Positions 36,661 to 47,265 of a DNA stretch of 64,000 nucleotides are shown here, one piece after another. The DNA comes from Porphyromonadaceae bacterium FC4. Lineage in GTDB: Bacteria > Bacteroidota > Bacteroidia > Bacteroidales > Porphyromonadaceae. Numbering within the stretch: position 1 is the stretch's first letter; each line of letters begins with the position of its first letter. Below the pieces are notes generated by a model. It made no database searches, was not told the origin of the DNA, and saw only the letters and a list, made by a program, of their open reading frames with translations. The translations under genes and the position numbers were made by a program. Location of the stretch: the NCBI GenBank assembly GCA_900120395.1, contig LT635553.1, forward strand, positions 1,624,241 through 1,688,240. Reading direction: 5' to 3'.

Positions 36661-36690
36661 GCCCTTTGAGTCCTACTTCAGAGGGCTTTT
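36661..36690 (+). terminator. Intrinsic terminator after rmuC
   Basis: Nine-base-pair stem GCCCTTTGA / TCAGAGGGC (one G-U pair), eight-base loop, followed by TTTT. It separates the housekeeping block from the polysaccharide locus. Confidence 0.8.
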
Positions 36691-36831
36691 GCTGTTTGAT
36701 TTCCCCCCAAAAAGAGGGGCGATATTCTATTGCAGACCTCCCCTAGCTAATCTTTGATGTGCCAACCATTCAGGCCCCATTATAAAAAGGGTCCGCCCTT
36801 CCTTTTGCTGAGCAAGCACCTTTCGAAATAA

Positions 36832-36862
36832 TTGCTCCACTAGGAAATATTGGGTACTTTTG
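36832..36862 (+). promoter_or_regulatory. Promoter of the polysaccharide locus
   Basis: TTG at 36832-36834, 20-base spacing, then TACTTTTG at 36855-36862, a good Bacteroidetes promoter. The leader to the ATG at 36909 is about 40 bases. No invertible repeats flank it, and no UpxY/NusG-like antiterminator gene is present. Confidence 0.65.
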
Positions 36863-36908
36863 TACCGTTGATTGTGGAAATCAAACAGCTTTCAAAAACA
36901 CATTTTTC

Positions 36909-37721
36909 ATGAATAGAATCTTAACCCACCTGGGGACGTTCCTAACACTCGTACTGGCAATGACTGCTCTGTCGTCATGCAACGTCTCCAAGAAAATAGT
37001 ATACGTACAGGATCTAGAGGATGGCACCAACCTGATAGCCCAGCTTCCTCACACCGTCAAGGTCAAGCCCGGTGATAAGATCTCCATCATCGTCAAGAGT
37101 AAAGACCCCAAGCTTTCGGAGCTTTTCAACCTCTCCAACGTCAGCTACAGGCTGGGCTATGGGGAGTCTGCCTTTACCGGAGGGCAGGGCGTCTCTGTCT
37201 ACTCTGTCTCCAAGGAGGGTACCATCGACTTCCCGGTACTGGGAACGGTGGCCGTTGCTGGCATGAGTCGAGAGGAGATCTCCAAGCTGATCAAGACCAA
37301 ACTCACCTCAGCCAACCTAGTCAATGACCCGGTGGTGACGGTGGAGTTTCATAACCTCAGCTTTTCCGTCCTGGGAGAAGTAAAGAATCCGGGACAGTAT
37401 TTCATCGACCGCGACCGTGTCAGCGTCCTAGATGCCCTCAGCAAAGCCGGTGACCTGACCATCTACGGCCAGCGACAAAATGTGCTGGTGATGCGGCAAG
37501 AAGGGGATGAGATGACTTCGTATAAGCTTGATCTCACCTCGGCAGACAGTCTCTACGCCTCTCCTGCCTTTTTCCTACAGCAAAACGATATCGTCTACGT
37601 GCTGCCCAACGACAATAGAGCACGCCAGTCGACCGTCAACGGAAACACCTTCCTCACCGGATCCTTCTGGATGTCTGTCGCATCACTCCTCACCACGATC
37701 GTGGTCCTAATCAGGAAGTAA
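36909..37721 (+). CDS. Polysaccharide export outer-membrane lipoprotein (Wza/OPX family)
   Basis: A protein of 270 residues. The signal peptide ends in a lipobox (LSSC, Cys about 24). The Poly_export domain includes VKPGDKISIIVKSKDPKL; an SLBB-type domain follows (FSVLGEVKNPGQYFIDRDR). A C-terminal hydrophobic helix (SFWMSVASLLTTIVVLI) fits the short Bacteroidetes form. It forms the outer part of the capsule export channel with the kinase encoded 3 bases downstream. Confidence 0.92.
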   Translation: MNRILTHLGTFLTLVLAMTALSSCNVSKKIVYVQDLEDGTNLIAQLPHTVKVKPGDKISIIVKSKDPKLSELFNLSNVSYRLGYGESAFTGGQGVSVYSVSKEGTIDFPVLGTVAVAGMSREEISKLIKTKLTSANLVNDPVVTVEFHNLSFSVLGEVKNPGQYFIDRDRVSVLDALSKAGDLTIYGQRQNVLVMRQEGDEMTSYKLDLTSADSLYASPAFFLQQNDIVYVLPNDNRARQSTVNGNTFLTGSFWMSVASLLTTIVVLIRK

Positions 37722-37724
37722 ACA

Positions 37725-40136
37725 ATGGAAGAAAACATACAGAACAACCCGCAATTTTCTCAGACTGAAGCGGATGAGACCATAGACCTCAAAGCCTATT
37801 TTGCCCTATTCATCAGACGTTGGCCCTGGTTTGTGGCATCGGTACTCATAGCACTGATTGCGGCAAAGTTTTACCTTCTCTCCACTCCCAAGGAATACAC
37901 CCGTTCGGCAACCCTGCTGATCAAGGAAGACTCCAAGTCTCAAGTCCTCGGAGGAGATGCCTCCAATCTTTTCTCCGGGATGGGGATGAGCTTCGGGCAG
38001 TCCAACGTCCACAACGAGGTCAACACACTGCGTGCCCCGGCCCACATCTACGAAGTGGTTCGCCGCTTGGCACTGGATGTCGACTACCGGGTACCGGGAA
38101 CGTTCCATAAGTCGGTGATCTACGGCAGTCAACTACCGGTACGGATTCTTTTTCATGATCTGAATGAGAAGGAGAACGCTACCTTGACCCTTACCGTCAA
38201 GGATAACGAATCAGTTGTCCTCTCGGAGTTCAAAAGCTCGCTAAGAGAAGACCTACCAAAGGATGAAGTCGTGGCGATACTGAACGACACCCTGCAGACC
38301 CCTCTGGGAAAGGTGACCATCAGCCGAACAGACGCACTAGCCGACTTTCTCAAGCAAGAGGAGCGGACGATCTATGTCACCCGAACCAACCTGTACTCCT
38401 CGGTAGATCACGTACTCAACAACCTCAGCACGGCACTCACCGACACCAAGTCGACCATGATCGACATCACGTATCAGGACGAAAACACTGAGCGAGCTAT
38501 CGATGTCATCAATACCCTCATCGAGGTCTACAAGGAGGCGTGGCTCGAGGACAAAAACCAAGCAACCATCGCTACGTCCAACTTCATCACCGCCCGTCTG
38601 GCAACCCTGGAGCGTGAGCTCGGCGGAGTGGACGAACGCATCTCCAGCTTCAAGAGCGAGCACCGACTACCCAATATCGAAGAGGCGTCTACCCTCTACC
38701 TACAGCAGGCGAAGGAGACCGATAGTCAGCTGCTCAAGCTCCACACCCGACAGAGCATGGCACAGTACGTGCGGGGCTACCTCACAGAGGGTGCACAGAG
38801 CAACCAGCTCATTCCTGCCAACACCGGCATTGAGAGTCCGGGTATCGAAGCACAGATCTCGGAGTACAACTCCGCCCAGATCGAACGCAACACACTTGTC
38901 GCCAACTCCAGCGAGCAAAACCCACTGGTAGAAGACTACGACAAGACTCTTGCTGCCCTGCGCAAAGCGATCCTCACCTCGGTAGACAACCTCTTGCTCA
39001 ACCTCAACACGGAGATCAAGAGTCTCCAAGCTGAGCAACGACGGACCAATAGCCAACTGGCCTCCAGCCCGGACCAGGCAATGCACCTTCAAGCGATTGG
39101 TCGTGAGCAAACCGTAAAAGAGGCACTCTACATCTTCTTGCTCCAAAAGCGGGAGGAAAATGAGCTATCCCAAGCTTTCACCGCCTACAACATCCGTCTG
39201 ATTTCTGCGCCAAGTGGTAGTCTCAAGCCGGTAGCTCCTAAATCTGCCATTGTGATGCTGGCTGCATTCATTCTGGGGCTCTTGATCCCGATGATGGTAC
39301 TCATCATCCACGAGATGACCAACACTACGGTGCGTGGGCGTAAGGATCTGGAGGGGCTCAGTATGCCCTTCTTGGGTGAGATCCCGAGTATGGACGACAA
39401 GAAAAAAGGACTCTTCCACAAGAAAGATATGGAGGAGAAAGAGCAGGTACTTATTGTTCAGGAAGGGGCACGCGATGCGATCAACGAAGCGTTTAGGGTC
39501 GTGCGGACCAACCTGCAATTTGTATCCGACAGCAGTCGAGACACCAACGTGGTCATGTTCACCTCCTACAACGTCAACAGCGGTAAGACCTTCGTGGCGA
39601 TGAATCTCGCTGCCAGCTTTGCGCTCAAGGGGGAAAAAGTCTTGGTGATTGATGGAGACCTACGTAAGGGTAGCCTCTCCAAGTACATCAACTCCCCCAG
39701 ACCGGGCTGGAGTGACTTCTTAGGTGGTAAGGTGGATGACCTCAACGGCATCATACAGCGTGGCAAACTATTTGACACACTTGATGTCATCCCTGCCGGC
39801 ACAACGCCGCCCAACCCTTCTGAGCTACTGACTGGCGACCGCCTGAAAGAAACCATCGAAGCCCTCCAAGGTCAATACGACTACGTATTCATCGACTGCC
39901 CACCGGTCGAGATGATTGCCGACACCCACATCATCGCTCAGTACGTGGACCGGACCATCTTCGTGGTACGTGCCGGACTGCTGGAGCGAAGCATGCTCGG
40001 AGAGCTGCAAAAGCTCTACGACCGCAAGATGCTCAAGAACCTCTCCGTGCTGCTCAACGATACCGAGTACGCAACAGGAACCTATGGCAAGCGGTATGGC
40101 TATGGGTACGGATATGGCTATGGGTACCACCAATGA
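37725..40136 (+). CDS. Polysaccharide co-polymerase / tyrosine autokinase (Wzc-type)
   Basis: A protein of 803 residues. The N-terminal Wzz domain has two membrane helices (near residues 38-55 and 510-535) enclosing a periplasmic coiled coil. The cytoplasmic BY-kinase has Walker A SYNVNSGKTFVAMNLA, Walker A' VLVIDGDLRKGS and Walker B YVFIDCPPVEM. The C-terminus is a tyrosine cluster of repeated Tyr-Gly, the autophosphorylation tail. Together with the export lipoprotein and the phosphatase encoded next it controls chain length and export. Confidence 0.94.
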   Translation: MEENIQNNPQFSQTEADETIDLKAYFALFIRRWPWFVASVLIALIAAKFYLLSTPKEYTRSATLLIKEDSKSQVLGGDASNLFSGMGMSFGQSNVHNEVNTLRAPAHIYEVVRRLALDVDYRVPGTFHKSVIYGSQLPVRILFHDLNEKENATLTLTVKDNESVVLSEFKSSLREDLPKDEVVAILNDTLQTPLGKVTISRTDALADFLKQEERTIYVTRTNLYSSVDHVLNNLSTALTDTKSTMIDITYQDENTERAIDVINTLIEVYKEAWLEDKNQATIATSNFITARLATLERELGGVDERISSFKSEHRLPNIEEASTLYLQQAKETDSQLLKLHTRQSMAQYVRGYLTEGAQSNQLIPANTGIESPGIEAQISEYNSAQIERNTLVANSSEQNPLVEDYDKTLAALRKAILTSVDNLLLNLNTEIKSLQAEQRRTNSQLASSPDQAMHLQAIGREQTVKEALYIFLLQKREENELSQAFTAYNIRLISAPSGSLKPVAPKSAIVMLAAFILGLLIPMMVLIIHEMTNTTVRGRKDLEGLSMPFLGEIPSMDDKKKGLFHKKDMEEKEQVLIVQEGARDAINEAFRVVRTNLQFVSDSSRDTNVVMFTSYNVNSGKTFVAMNLAASFALKGEKVLVIDGDLRKGSLSKYINSPRPGWSDFLGGKVDDLNGIIQRGKLFDTLDVIPAGTTPPNPSELLTGDRLKETIEALQGQYDYVFIDCPPVEMIADTHIIAQYVDRTIFVVRAGLLERSMLGELQKLYDRKMLKNLSVLLNDTEYATGTYGKRYGYGYGYGYGYHQ

Positions 40137-40185
40137 TAACACTTGGAGTTTTGACGATTTAGCTCCGACATACTTCACAATATAG

Positions 40186-40854
40186 ATGGGTTTATTTCGA
40201 CGACGGCAGACACTGGAGGAACGTGGCTTTTTCAAAGGCTACACCGACTGGCACTGCCACCTCTTACCGGGTGTGGACGATGGTGTTCGCACCCTCAAAG
40301 AAAGCCTGCAGATATTGGCAGAGTACGAGCGACTGGGGGTCACGACGGTATGGCTCACCCCCCACATCATGGAGGATATCCCCAATACGACGATGCATCT
40401 CCGGGAGCGCTATGACCTCCTTCGAACTGCCTATGCCGGCTCCATCGATTTGCACCTGGCTGCCGAAAACATGCTGGACACACTGTTCGAAGAGCGCTTG
40501 GAGGCGGGAGATCTGCTCCCCATAGGTCCCGATGGCAACCATCTGCTGGTGGAGACCTCCTACGTACGGCCACCCATGGATCTGAAGGGCGTATTGCAGC
40601 GGATCATGTCTGCGGGATACTTCCCCATACTGGCTCACCCCGAGCGCTACGTATATATGGAGATGAAGGACTACAAAGAGCTGAAGGAGATGGGCGTCAA
40701 GCTTCAGCGCAATCTGTTTTCGGAGTTTGGCATCTACGGCTCTACGGCGAAGAAAAAAAGCCGTCAGATCGCCAAAGCCAACCTCTACGATCTCACCGGG
40801 ACCGACCTCCACAACTACCGTACTCTAGAGTACATACTGGACAAGCGGATCTAG
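40186..40854 (+). CDS. PHP-family protein-tyrosine phosphatase (CpsB/CapC/YwqE type)
   Basis: A protein of 222 residues. The PHP metal motif is DWHCHLLPGVDDG; further ligands appear in TPHIMED, AAENMLD and LAHPERY. Such enzymes dephosphorylate the tyrosine tail of the BY-kinase encoded 49 bases upstream, completing the regulatory cycle of capsule assembly. The 122 bases to the next gene show no recognised element. Confidence 0.9.
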   Translation: MGLFRRRQTLEERGFFKGYTDWHCHLLPGVDDGVRTLKESLQILAEYERLGVTTVWLTPHIMEDIPNTTMHLRERYDLLRTAYAGSIDLHLAAENMLDTLFEERLEAGDLLPIGPDGNHLLVETSYVRPPMDLKGVLQRIMSAGYFPILAHPERYVYMEMKDYKELKEMGVKLQRNLFSEFGIYGSTAKKKSRQIAKANLYDLTGTDLHNYRTLEYILDKRI

Positions 40855-40976
40855 ATGATCGGGAGGGAAGTACGTCATAGACTGGCACCGTGCTCACTTA
40901 GGCACCATTTGAGGCTCTTAAGCATAACGTCACCACGCTAAAGCGGGATCATCGGAAGAAAAGTCCGACCATAAAA

Positions 40977-42962
40977 ATGAAAGAACAAATATACCGCCTC
41001 TTCAAGAAAGGCTTTCTCAATAGTCGCTTTGTGCTACTGGCAGACCTCCTATTAGCGGTCATCATCAGCCTTTGCTCCATAGGACTGACCTGTTATTTCT
41101 TACCCGGCTGTCAGTTCTCTGCACAGATACGCCCCATCATGATCATACTTGCGATCGTGACACTGGTCAGCACCTTAGCCTTTAGCCTTGCTTTCCGAAC
41201 CCACCGTCAGCTCTTTCGCTTCTCCTCCTTTCGCATTACGCGGGGGATAGGCATGGTCACCCTCACCAATGCTGTGGTGATTACTCTGATTGCCCACCTT
41301 ATCCTTAGGGCTGTGGGCATACCTCTGGAGTTTCGTCCGGCATTCCTGTTCTTCCTGCTCTTCTCAGCTCTACTTTTCACCTCATTTGTCGTGGTACGGC
41401 TCATGATGATTATGGTTGCACGCTGGGTCAAGAGCTTTAACCCCAAGATCATCAAGCAAAAGGCACGGGTACTCATCTTTGATGTCCGTGACATCAGCGT
41501 ATCTGCAGCAAAACAGCTGGAGGACAGCCCCTACTTTCACGTCGTGGGCTACTGCAGCAGAGAAGAAGGGTCGAATGAATACCAGATCGATGGGCACCCG
41601 ATCTACCACATCTCCGACACCAAAGAGCTGGCACAGCTCGTCCATGAGAAAAACCTACAAGGCATCATCTTTCCTGCAAAAAAAGACTTCCTACGGGAGC
41701 GAGAGAGCTTCATCTACTCCTGCGAGTCGGTAGGGCTACACACCTACCTCATGCCCGGTATCAGCGAAAGCAGCGCCACCATGATCGCGACGGAGAGTGT
41801 ACAGCGCATCAAGATAGAGGACCTCCTCATGCGTGAAGAGATCCGCCACTCCAATAGCAGCGTTGCTGAAATGTTTAGGGACAAGGTGGTCATGGTGACC
41901 GGTGCGGCAGGCAGCATTGGCTCGGAGCTGGTCAAGCAGATTGCCACTCTACCGATCAAAAAGCTCGTTCTCTTCGACAACGCCGAAACCCCACTGCACG
42001 AGCTCCGACTCTATCTGCAAAAGAACCATCCCTCACTGCTCTTTGTCCCTGTCATCGGCGATGTACGCTCCGAACCACGGCTGCGCTACACTTTTGAGCA
42101 ACACCATCCGGATATTGTGCTCCACGCAGCGGCGTACAAGCACGTCCCTCTCATGGAGGAAAACCCATGTGAGAGTGCCTTGGTCAACATCGTTGGAACC
42201 CGCCATGTAGCCGACCTTTGTCTGGAGTTTGGGGTTGAAAGGATGGTCATGGTCTCCACAGACAAAGCCGTCAACCCCACCAACGTCATGGGAGCGTGCA
42301 AACGTGCCGCCGAGATGTACGTCCAGAGCCTTGGAAAAGAGCTCAAGGAGGGAACCCGAGAAGGGAAGACCATATTCGTCACCACCCGCTTTGGCAACGT
42401 ACTGGGGAGTCAGGGCAGCGTCATCCACCTGTTCCGCGAGCAGATAGCCGAGGGAGGACCGATCACCGTCACGCACCCCGACATCGTTCGCTACTTCATG
42501 AGCATACCAGAGGCGTGCAGTCTCATCCTGGAGGCGGCAACACTGGCGACAGAAGCGCAGATCTACGTCTTTGACATGGGGGAAGAACACAAGATCGTTG
42601 ACCTCGCTCGCAACATGATCCGTCTCGCCGGATTGGAGCCGGACAAGGACATCAAGATCGAGTTCACCGGACTACGCCCCGGAGAGAAACTCTACGAAGA
42701 GGTCCTCTCGACCAAAGAAAACACCCTGCCGACCAAAATTGACAAGGTGATGATTGCCCGTATCCGACCGGTAGATCATACCGAGATCCTACCCCGCTAC
42801 GACGAGCTTGAGCAGCTCGCCTCCGCCAATCGACCCGAAGCGACCGTCCGTACCCTCAAAGCCCTCGTCCCCGAGTACAAGAGCGCCAACAGCCGCTACG
42901 AAGCCCTCGACCACGAGCAAACCCCTAACCCAACAGAAACAATCCAACAAAAACATGAGTAG
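40977..42962 (+). CDS. CapD/FlaA1-type UDP-sugar 4,6-dehydratase, membrane-bound
   Basis: A protein of 661 residues. Four to five N-terminal membrane segments and a CoA-binding-like domain precede the SDR domain, which shows GAAGSIGSELVKQI, HAAAYKHVPLMEENP and STDKAVNPTNVMGACKRAAE. This is the long form (PglF/WbpM type) that makes UDP-4-keto-6-deoxy-GlcNAc. With the aminotransferase at 53668 and the transferase at 54909 it may supply a 4-amino sugar for the first residue; that is inference. The stop overlaps the next start by 8 bases. Confidence 0.92.
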   Translation: MKEQIYRLFKKGFLNSRFVLLADLLLAVIISLCSIGLTCYFLPGCQFSAQIRPIMIILAIVTLVSTLAFSLAFRTHRQLFRFSSFRITRGIGMVTLTNAVVITLIAHLILRAVGIPLEFRPAFLFFLLFSALLFTSFVVVRLMMIMVARWVKSFNPKIIKQKARVLIFDVRDISVSAAKQLEDSPYFHVVGYCSREEGSNEYQIDGHPIYHISDTKELAQLVHEKNLQGIIFPAKKDFLRERESFIYSCESVGLHTYLMPGISESSATMIATESVQRIKIEDLLMREEIRHSNSSVAEMFRDKVVMVTGAAGSIGSELVKQIATLPIKKLVLFDNAETPLHELRLYLQKNHPSLLFVPVIGDVRSEPRLRYTFEQHHPDIVLHAAAYKHVPLMEENPCESALVNIVGTRHVADLCLEFGVERMVMVSTDKAVNPTNVMGACKRAAEMYVQSLGKELKEGTREGKTIFVTTRFGNVLGSQGSVIHLFREQIAEGGPITVTHPDIVRYFMSIPEACSLILEAATLATEAQIYVFDMGEEHKIVDLARNMIRLAGLEPDKDIKIEFTGLRPGEKLYEEVLSTKENTLPTKIDKVMIARIRPVDHTEILPRYDELEQLASANRPEATVRTLKALVPEYKSANSRYEALDHEQTPNPTETIQQKHE

Positions 42963-43932
42963 CAAGATCCTAATCACCGGTGGAGCCGGGTTCATTGGCT
43001 CAAATCTTACCGAGCACTTTCTCAAGCAGGGATACCACGTGCGTGTACTCGACAACTTTGCGACGGGTCACATGCATAACCTTCTCCCTTTCTTTGAGAG
43101 TTACCCAGATTATTTCGAGCTAAAGGTAGGTGATATCAGGAATTTAGAGACCTGCTTGGCAGCGTGTGAGGGGGTGGATTATGTATTGCATGAAGCAGCC
43201 CTAGGTTCGGTACCTCGCTCCATCAAAGATCCCATCACAACTAACACCGTAAACATAGGTGGATTTCTCAATATGCTGGTCTCTGCTCGAGATACTGGGG
43301 TGAAGCGCTTTGTGTACGCCGCCAGCTCGTCTACTTATGGAGACTCTCCCACTTTACCCAAAGTGGAGGATAAGATCGGACGCCCCCTTAGTCCGTACGC
43401 CATCACCAAGTATGTGGATGAATTGTATGCCGATGTTTTCGCTCGTACTTATGGGATGGAATGCATCGGTCTACGGTATTTCAACGTCTTTGGACGAAGA
43501 CAAGATCCAAATGGAGCGTACGCAGCTGTCATCCCTCTTTTTGTAAAAAAACTGATGGCTCACGAAGCACCCAACATCAACGGAGATGGAGAGTACAGCA
43601 GAGACTTCACCTACATCGACAACGTGATACAGATGAACGAACGCGCAATGCTCACCACCAATCCGGAAGCAGTGAATCAGGTATACAACACCGCCTACGG
43701 AGAACGAACAACACTCAACCAGCTGGTGGATGCTTTGCGAATCAACCTCTCAAAGTTTGACCCACAAATAGCGAAGATAGAACCTACTCATGGTCCCAAT
43801 AGAGTCGGGGATATTCCCCATTCACTAGCCTGCATCAACAAAGCCAAGCAGCTACTTGGCTACGATCCCCGGTACTCCATGGCTCAAGGATTAGCCGAAG
43901 CTTGCGAATGGTACTGGAAGAATTTAAAATGA
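42955..43932 (+). CDS. UDP-N-acetylglucosamine 4-epimerase, WbpP/TviC type
   Basis: An SDR of 325 residues. The cofactor loop is [16 protein letters not shown]; the catalytic set is Ser in [10 protein letters not shown] and Tyr-Lys in [34 protein letters not shown] is characteristic of the WbpP/TviC group acting on N-acetylated sugars. The ATG at 42955 is used; an upstream open frame reads through the end of the previous gene. With the dehydrogenase that follows it should give UDP-GalNAcA, as in Vi antigen and Pseudomonas O6. Confidence 0.9.
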   Translation: MSSKILITGGAGFIGSNLTEHFLKQGYHVRVLDNFATGHMHNLLPFFESYPDYFELKVGDIRNLETCLAACEGVDYVLHEAALGSVPRSIKDPITTNTVNIGGFLNMLVSARDTGVKRFVYAASSSTYGDSPTLPKVEDKIGRPLSPYAITKYVDELYADVFARTYGMECIGLRYFNVFGRRQDPNGAYAAVIPLFVKKLMAHEAPNINGDGEYSRDFTYIDNVIQMNERAMLTTNPEAVNQVYNTAYGERTTLNQLVDALRINLSKFDPQIAKIEPTHGPNRVGDIPHSLACINKAKQLLGYDPRYSMAQGLAEACEWYWKNLK

Positions 43933-43954
43933 TTTTATACCGAAACAACAGAAT

Positions 43955-45235
43955 ATGTCTAAGACCATTAAAGAAACAAGGATATGTGTGATCGGGCTAG
44001 GATACGTAGGGCTTCCCCTAGCTCGTCTATTCTCTACCAAATTTCCGACAGTTGGCTTTGACCTCAATCAAAGCCGAGTGGACGAACTGATGTCAGGTCA
44101 CGACTCCACAAGGGAAGTAGAGGATAAGCTTTTGCAAGAAGCCATTAACAAACATGGATTGAAATGTACGACTAACCTAGAGGAAATAAAGGATTGTAAC
44201 TTCTACGTAGTCGCCGTTCCAACCCCGGTAGACGAAAACCACAATCCCGACCTTACTCCTTTGGTAGGTGCGAGCACTACTGTGGGTAAGGTGATTGCTA
44301 AAGGGGATGTCGTAGTCTACGAGAGTACTGTATACCCGGGTGTCACCGAAGACGAATGCATCCCGGTTGTCGAAAAAATATCGGGACTAAAATTCAACAA
44401 AGACTTCTACGCCGGCTATAGCCCTGAGCGCATCAACCCAGGGGATAAGGTACACACGGTCGAGCACATTATGAAGGTCACTTCCGGCTCAACGCCTGAG
44501 ATCGGAGCTTACGTCAACGAGGTCTATAAGGAAGTCATCACCGCCGGCACCCACTTAGCACCCTCTATCAAGGTGGCAGAAGCAGCCAAAGTAATCGAAA
44601 ACTCACAGCGCGACATCAACATTGCCTTCGTAAATGAGCTGGCAAAGATCTTCAACCGCATGGGGATAGATACCCAAGATGTACTTGAAGCTGCCGGCAC
44701 AAAGTGGAATTTTCTTCCCTTCAAGCCCGGTCTGGTGGGAGGGCACTGTATCGGGGTGGATCCCTATTACTTAGCACAGTGTGCCCTCAGACACGGCTAC
44801 AATCCAGAGATCATCCTTGCCGGACGTCGGATGAATGATGGGATGGGTGAGTATGTTGCGGAGCAGGTAGTCAAACTGATGCTCAAGAAGGGCATTCAAG
44901 TACTTAACTCCAAAATCCTTATTCTTGGCTTTACCTTCAAGGAAAACTGCCCGGACGTCCGCAATACCAAAGTCATCGACATCTACAACACTCTCAAGGA
45001 GTACAACACAAAGGTCACCATTCATGATCCCTGGGCCAACGCCGCCATCGCAAAGCGCGAATACAGCGTAGACATCCACAACGAGCTTCCCACCGACAAG
45101 TATGACGCCATCATCCTTGCTGTTGCCCACAACGAATTCAAACACCTAAACTTGTGTGCACTCCAAATTGATAACTCTATCGTCTACGATGTAAAAGCTA
45201 TTCTAAATACGGATGTTTATGATGCTAGGCTCTAA
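43955..45235 (+). CDS. UDP-N-acetylhexosamine 6-dehydrogenase, WbpO/TviB type
   Basis: A protein of 426 residues. The NAD loop is [20 protein letters not shown]; the catalytic Cys is in [15 protein letters not shown]; the C-terminal domain has [18 protein letters not shown]. It resembles TviB/WbpO, oxidising UDP-GlcNAc (or GalNAc) to the uronic acid. It is the last GC-rich gene of the locus; composition drops sharply after its stop. Confidence 0.92.
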   Translation: MSKTIKETRICVIGLGYVGLPLARLFSTKFPTVGFDLNQSRVDELMSGHDSTREVEDKLLQEAINKHGLKCTTNLEEIKDCNFYVVAVPTPVDENHNPDLTPLVGASTTVGKVIAKGDVVVYESTVYPGVTEDECIPVVEKISGLKFNKDFYAGYSPERINPGDKVHTVEHIMKVTSGSTPEIGAYVNEVYKEVITAGTHLAPSIKVAEAAKVIENSQRDINIAFVNELAKIFNRMGIDTQDVLEAAGTKWNFLPFKPGLVGGHCIGVDPYYLAQCALRHGYNPEIILAGRRMNDGMGEYVAEQVVKLMLKKGIQVLNSKILILGFTFKENCPDVRNTKVIDIYNTLKEYNTKVTIHDPWANAAIAKREYSVDIHNELPTDKYDAIILAVAHNEFKHLNLCALQIDNSIVYDVKAILNTDVYDARL

Positions 45236-45265
45236 GAAGTAGGTTAATTCTTCAAGTGGCAATTT

Positions 45266-45290
45266 CCACAAATACCACATAGATTTGTGG
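45266..45290. other. Inverted repeat at the composition boundary
   Basis: CCACAAAT (45266-45273) and ATTTGTGG (45283-45290) are perfect 8-base arms around a 9-base loop. An overlapping smaller hairpin (GTGG..CCAC, 45256-45269) could compete with it. There is no T-run, so it is not a standard terminator. It lies where AT-rich sequence starts. The rest of 45236-45413 shows no gene. Confidence 0.5.
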
Positions 45291-45413
45291 TGAATAACTT
45301 CGGATAAGGTCAATTTAATGCATGCATCATATCAAGCAAAGGCATATGTATATACGAAATATCATTCGTAAGCGAACTATCTATTATTCCATAAGACGAC
45401 AAGTAGTTTATAC

Positions 45414-46022
45414 ATGATAAGAAAACTAATCAGGACAATATACCACTACTATCTTAAGAAAGTAAAATTTAAAGGAAAGTGCATCACTAGAGGAGATGTT
45501 GACTTCTCAAGAAGTTCAAATATTACAACATCTCATGGATCCTGTGCCTCTGATATTGTCCTAGAGGATGGATGTAGAATGTATGGTACACTTCATTCCC
45601 AAAATGGAGGAAAAATCATCTTTCGTGAAAGGGCAAGAATACGTTCAGGAGCACAAATATTTTGTTCAAATCATGTCGAAATAGGAGAAGGATCAGGGAT
45701 TGCAAGCAACACAAAAATTGTCGATAATAACAATCATCCTGTTAATCCTAAAGATCGATGGTTATTGTATCTTTCCCCATGGAATTCTCTTAAAAGGACT
45801 TGGAAGTATTCGGACTCTGCACCTATCATCATTGGGAAAAATGTATGGATAGGGAGCGATGCTAGGATCTGCAAAGGTGTAACAATTGGAGATGGCTCTA
45901 TAATTGCTGCCAATGCAGTAGTGACCAAATCATGCCCTCCAAACTGTATTATGGGTGGAAATCCTGCCAAAATCATTAAGACTGATATCGATACTGTACA
46001 TCGTTATTTCGAAGATGATTAG
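45414..46022 (+). CDS. Left-handed beta-helix acyltransferase
   Basis: A protein of 202 residues. Hexapeptide repeats are readable as [19 protein letters not shown] and [16 protein letters not shown], followed by the NodL/CysE-family end GGNPAKIIK. It probably O-acetylates a sugar of the repeat unit using acetyl-CoA. It begins the AT-rich part of the locus; its stop overlaps the flippase start by 8 bases. Confidence 0.87.
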   Translation: MIRKLIRTIYHYYLKKVKFKGKCITRGDVDFSRSSNITTSHGSCASDIVLEDGCRMYGTLHSQNGGKIIFRERARIRSGAQIFCSNHVEIGEGSGIASNTKIVDNNNHPVNPKDRWLLYLSPWNSLKRTWKYSDSAPIIIGKNVWIGSDARICKGVTIGDGSIIAANAVVTKSCPPNCIMGGNPAKIIKTDIDTVHRYFEDD

Positions 46023-47265
46023 AAGGTTTTCATCTGTCACATTTGGAGGAATAATAAGTACCGTCGCCACTTATCTATTAACGGTGGTACTGACTCATCT
46101 TTTATCTGTACCAGAATACGGCTATATAGCAAGGTGGTTAACTGATATAGGTTATGTGAGCATTTTCTTTACTCTGGGCTTGAATAGCTCAATGATTTAT
46201 TTCACAAGGTATAAGATTAACATTTCATCAAGCATTAGTATTAATGTTATTTGTTACTCAATCATGCTTCTGATCTGGATCATTGCTTCCCTTGCATTTG
46301 ACAAATATTCGACTTATTCTTTCTGCCTAGGGCTAACAGTATATTTTTTCTCAATAAACGAAATAACAAGATCTAAATTTCAATTCGACGAAGACTTTGG
46401 GGTTTTCAATTTCTTAGTTATTTTCAGACCAGTCTTATTACTCATTGTTTTTAGCTATCTATTCTTAAAAGGTAGACAACTACTTTCAGATGACGCCATT
46501 ACCTACTACACATGCGTAATGGCATTCTCAGTAGTGATCTATTCTGCTATATTTTTCAGGAAAGGAGGCAGATTCAGGCGTATTCCCCCGAATTTTCCTG
46601 TAAGGAGTTATATGGGATATGGGGCGAAAAGCATCCTTAATCGTCTATTGTCACTGACTTTATATGCACTCAGTATATACATGATATCATGGCTGGGACA
46701 ACCTGAATATGTTGCTTACTTTTTCGTCGCAAACTCTATATCTAAAATAGCATGGGTGATACCGGATTCGGCTGGAAATATTTTGTATCCCCAATTTATA
46801 AAAGCTAAGAGCGAAGACGCCAAAGAAAAAGCAATAGAAAACATGTACACATATGCTCAGCTTAATTTTGTATTAAACCTAGCCATTCTAATTGTGTTTG
46901 CTCTCCTAGGACAATGGGTGATTGGTCTAATTTACCAAGAAACATATCAAGAAGCTTTTATCCCCACCTTGATATTACTCATCGGAAATCAAGGCATGGT
47001 ATATTACAAACTATTCAGTAGATGGCATGCCTCTCAAAACAACTGGACACACATATATATAGCCACCTTGCTTGGGGTTATAGTAAATATTGTGTTTAAT
47101 TACCTACTCATTCCTAGGGCAGGAATAATCGGCGGAGCTATCGCAACGGGTTGTGCATTTTGGGTTTGTGGGATTGCCATCTGTCGTCCGATAAAAGGTT
47201 CTTTTGGAGCCTTTCTAAACATCTATAATTTAATTAGTCATAAATGTCCAAGCATAAAGGAATAG
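46015..47265 (+). CDS. Oligosaccharide flippase (Wzx-type)
   Basis: A protein of 416 residues with about twelve hydrophobic segments. The start [20 protein letters not shown], then [16 protein letters not shown], is typical of the polysaccharide transporter family (MOP superfamily). It moves lipid-linked repeat units across the inner membrane. The ATG at 46015 overlaps the acyltransferase stop. The 3' end overlaps the polymerase start by 22 bases, so these genes are tightly coupled. Confidence 0.9.
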   Translation: MIRRFSSVTFGGIISTVATYLLTVVLTHLLSVPEYGYIARWLTDIGYVSIFFTLGLNSSMIYFTRYKINISSSISINVICYSIMLLIWIIASLAFDKYSTYSFCLGLTVYFFSINEITRSKFQFDEDFGVFNFLVIFRPVLLLIVFSYLFLKGRQLLSDDAITYYTCVMAFSVVIYSAIFFRKGGRFRRIPPNFPVRSYMGYGAKSILNRLLSLTLYALSIYMISWLGQPEYVAYFFVANSISKIAWVIPDSAGNILYPQFIKAKSEDAKEKAIENMYTYAQLNFVLNLAILIVFALLGQWVIGLIYQETYQEAFIPTLILLIGNQGMVYYKLFSRWHASQNNWTHIYIATLLGVIVNIVFNYLLIPRAGIIGGAIATGCAFWVCGIAICRPIKGSFGAFLNIYNLISHKCPSIKE

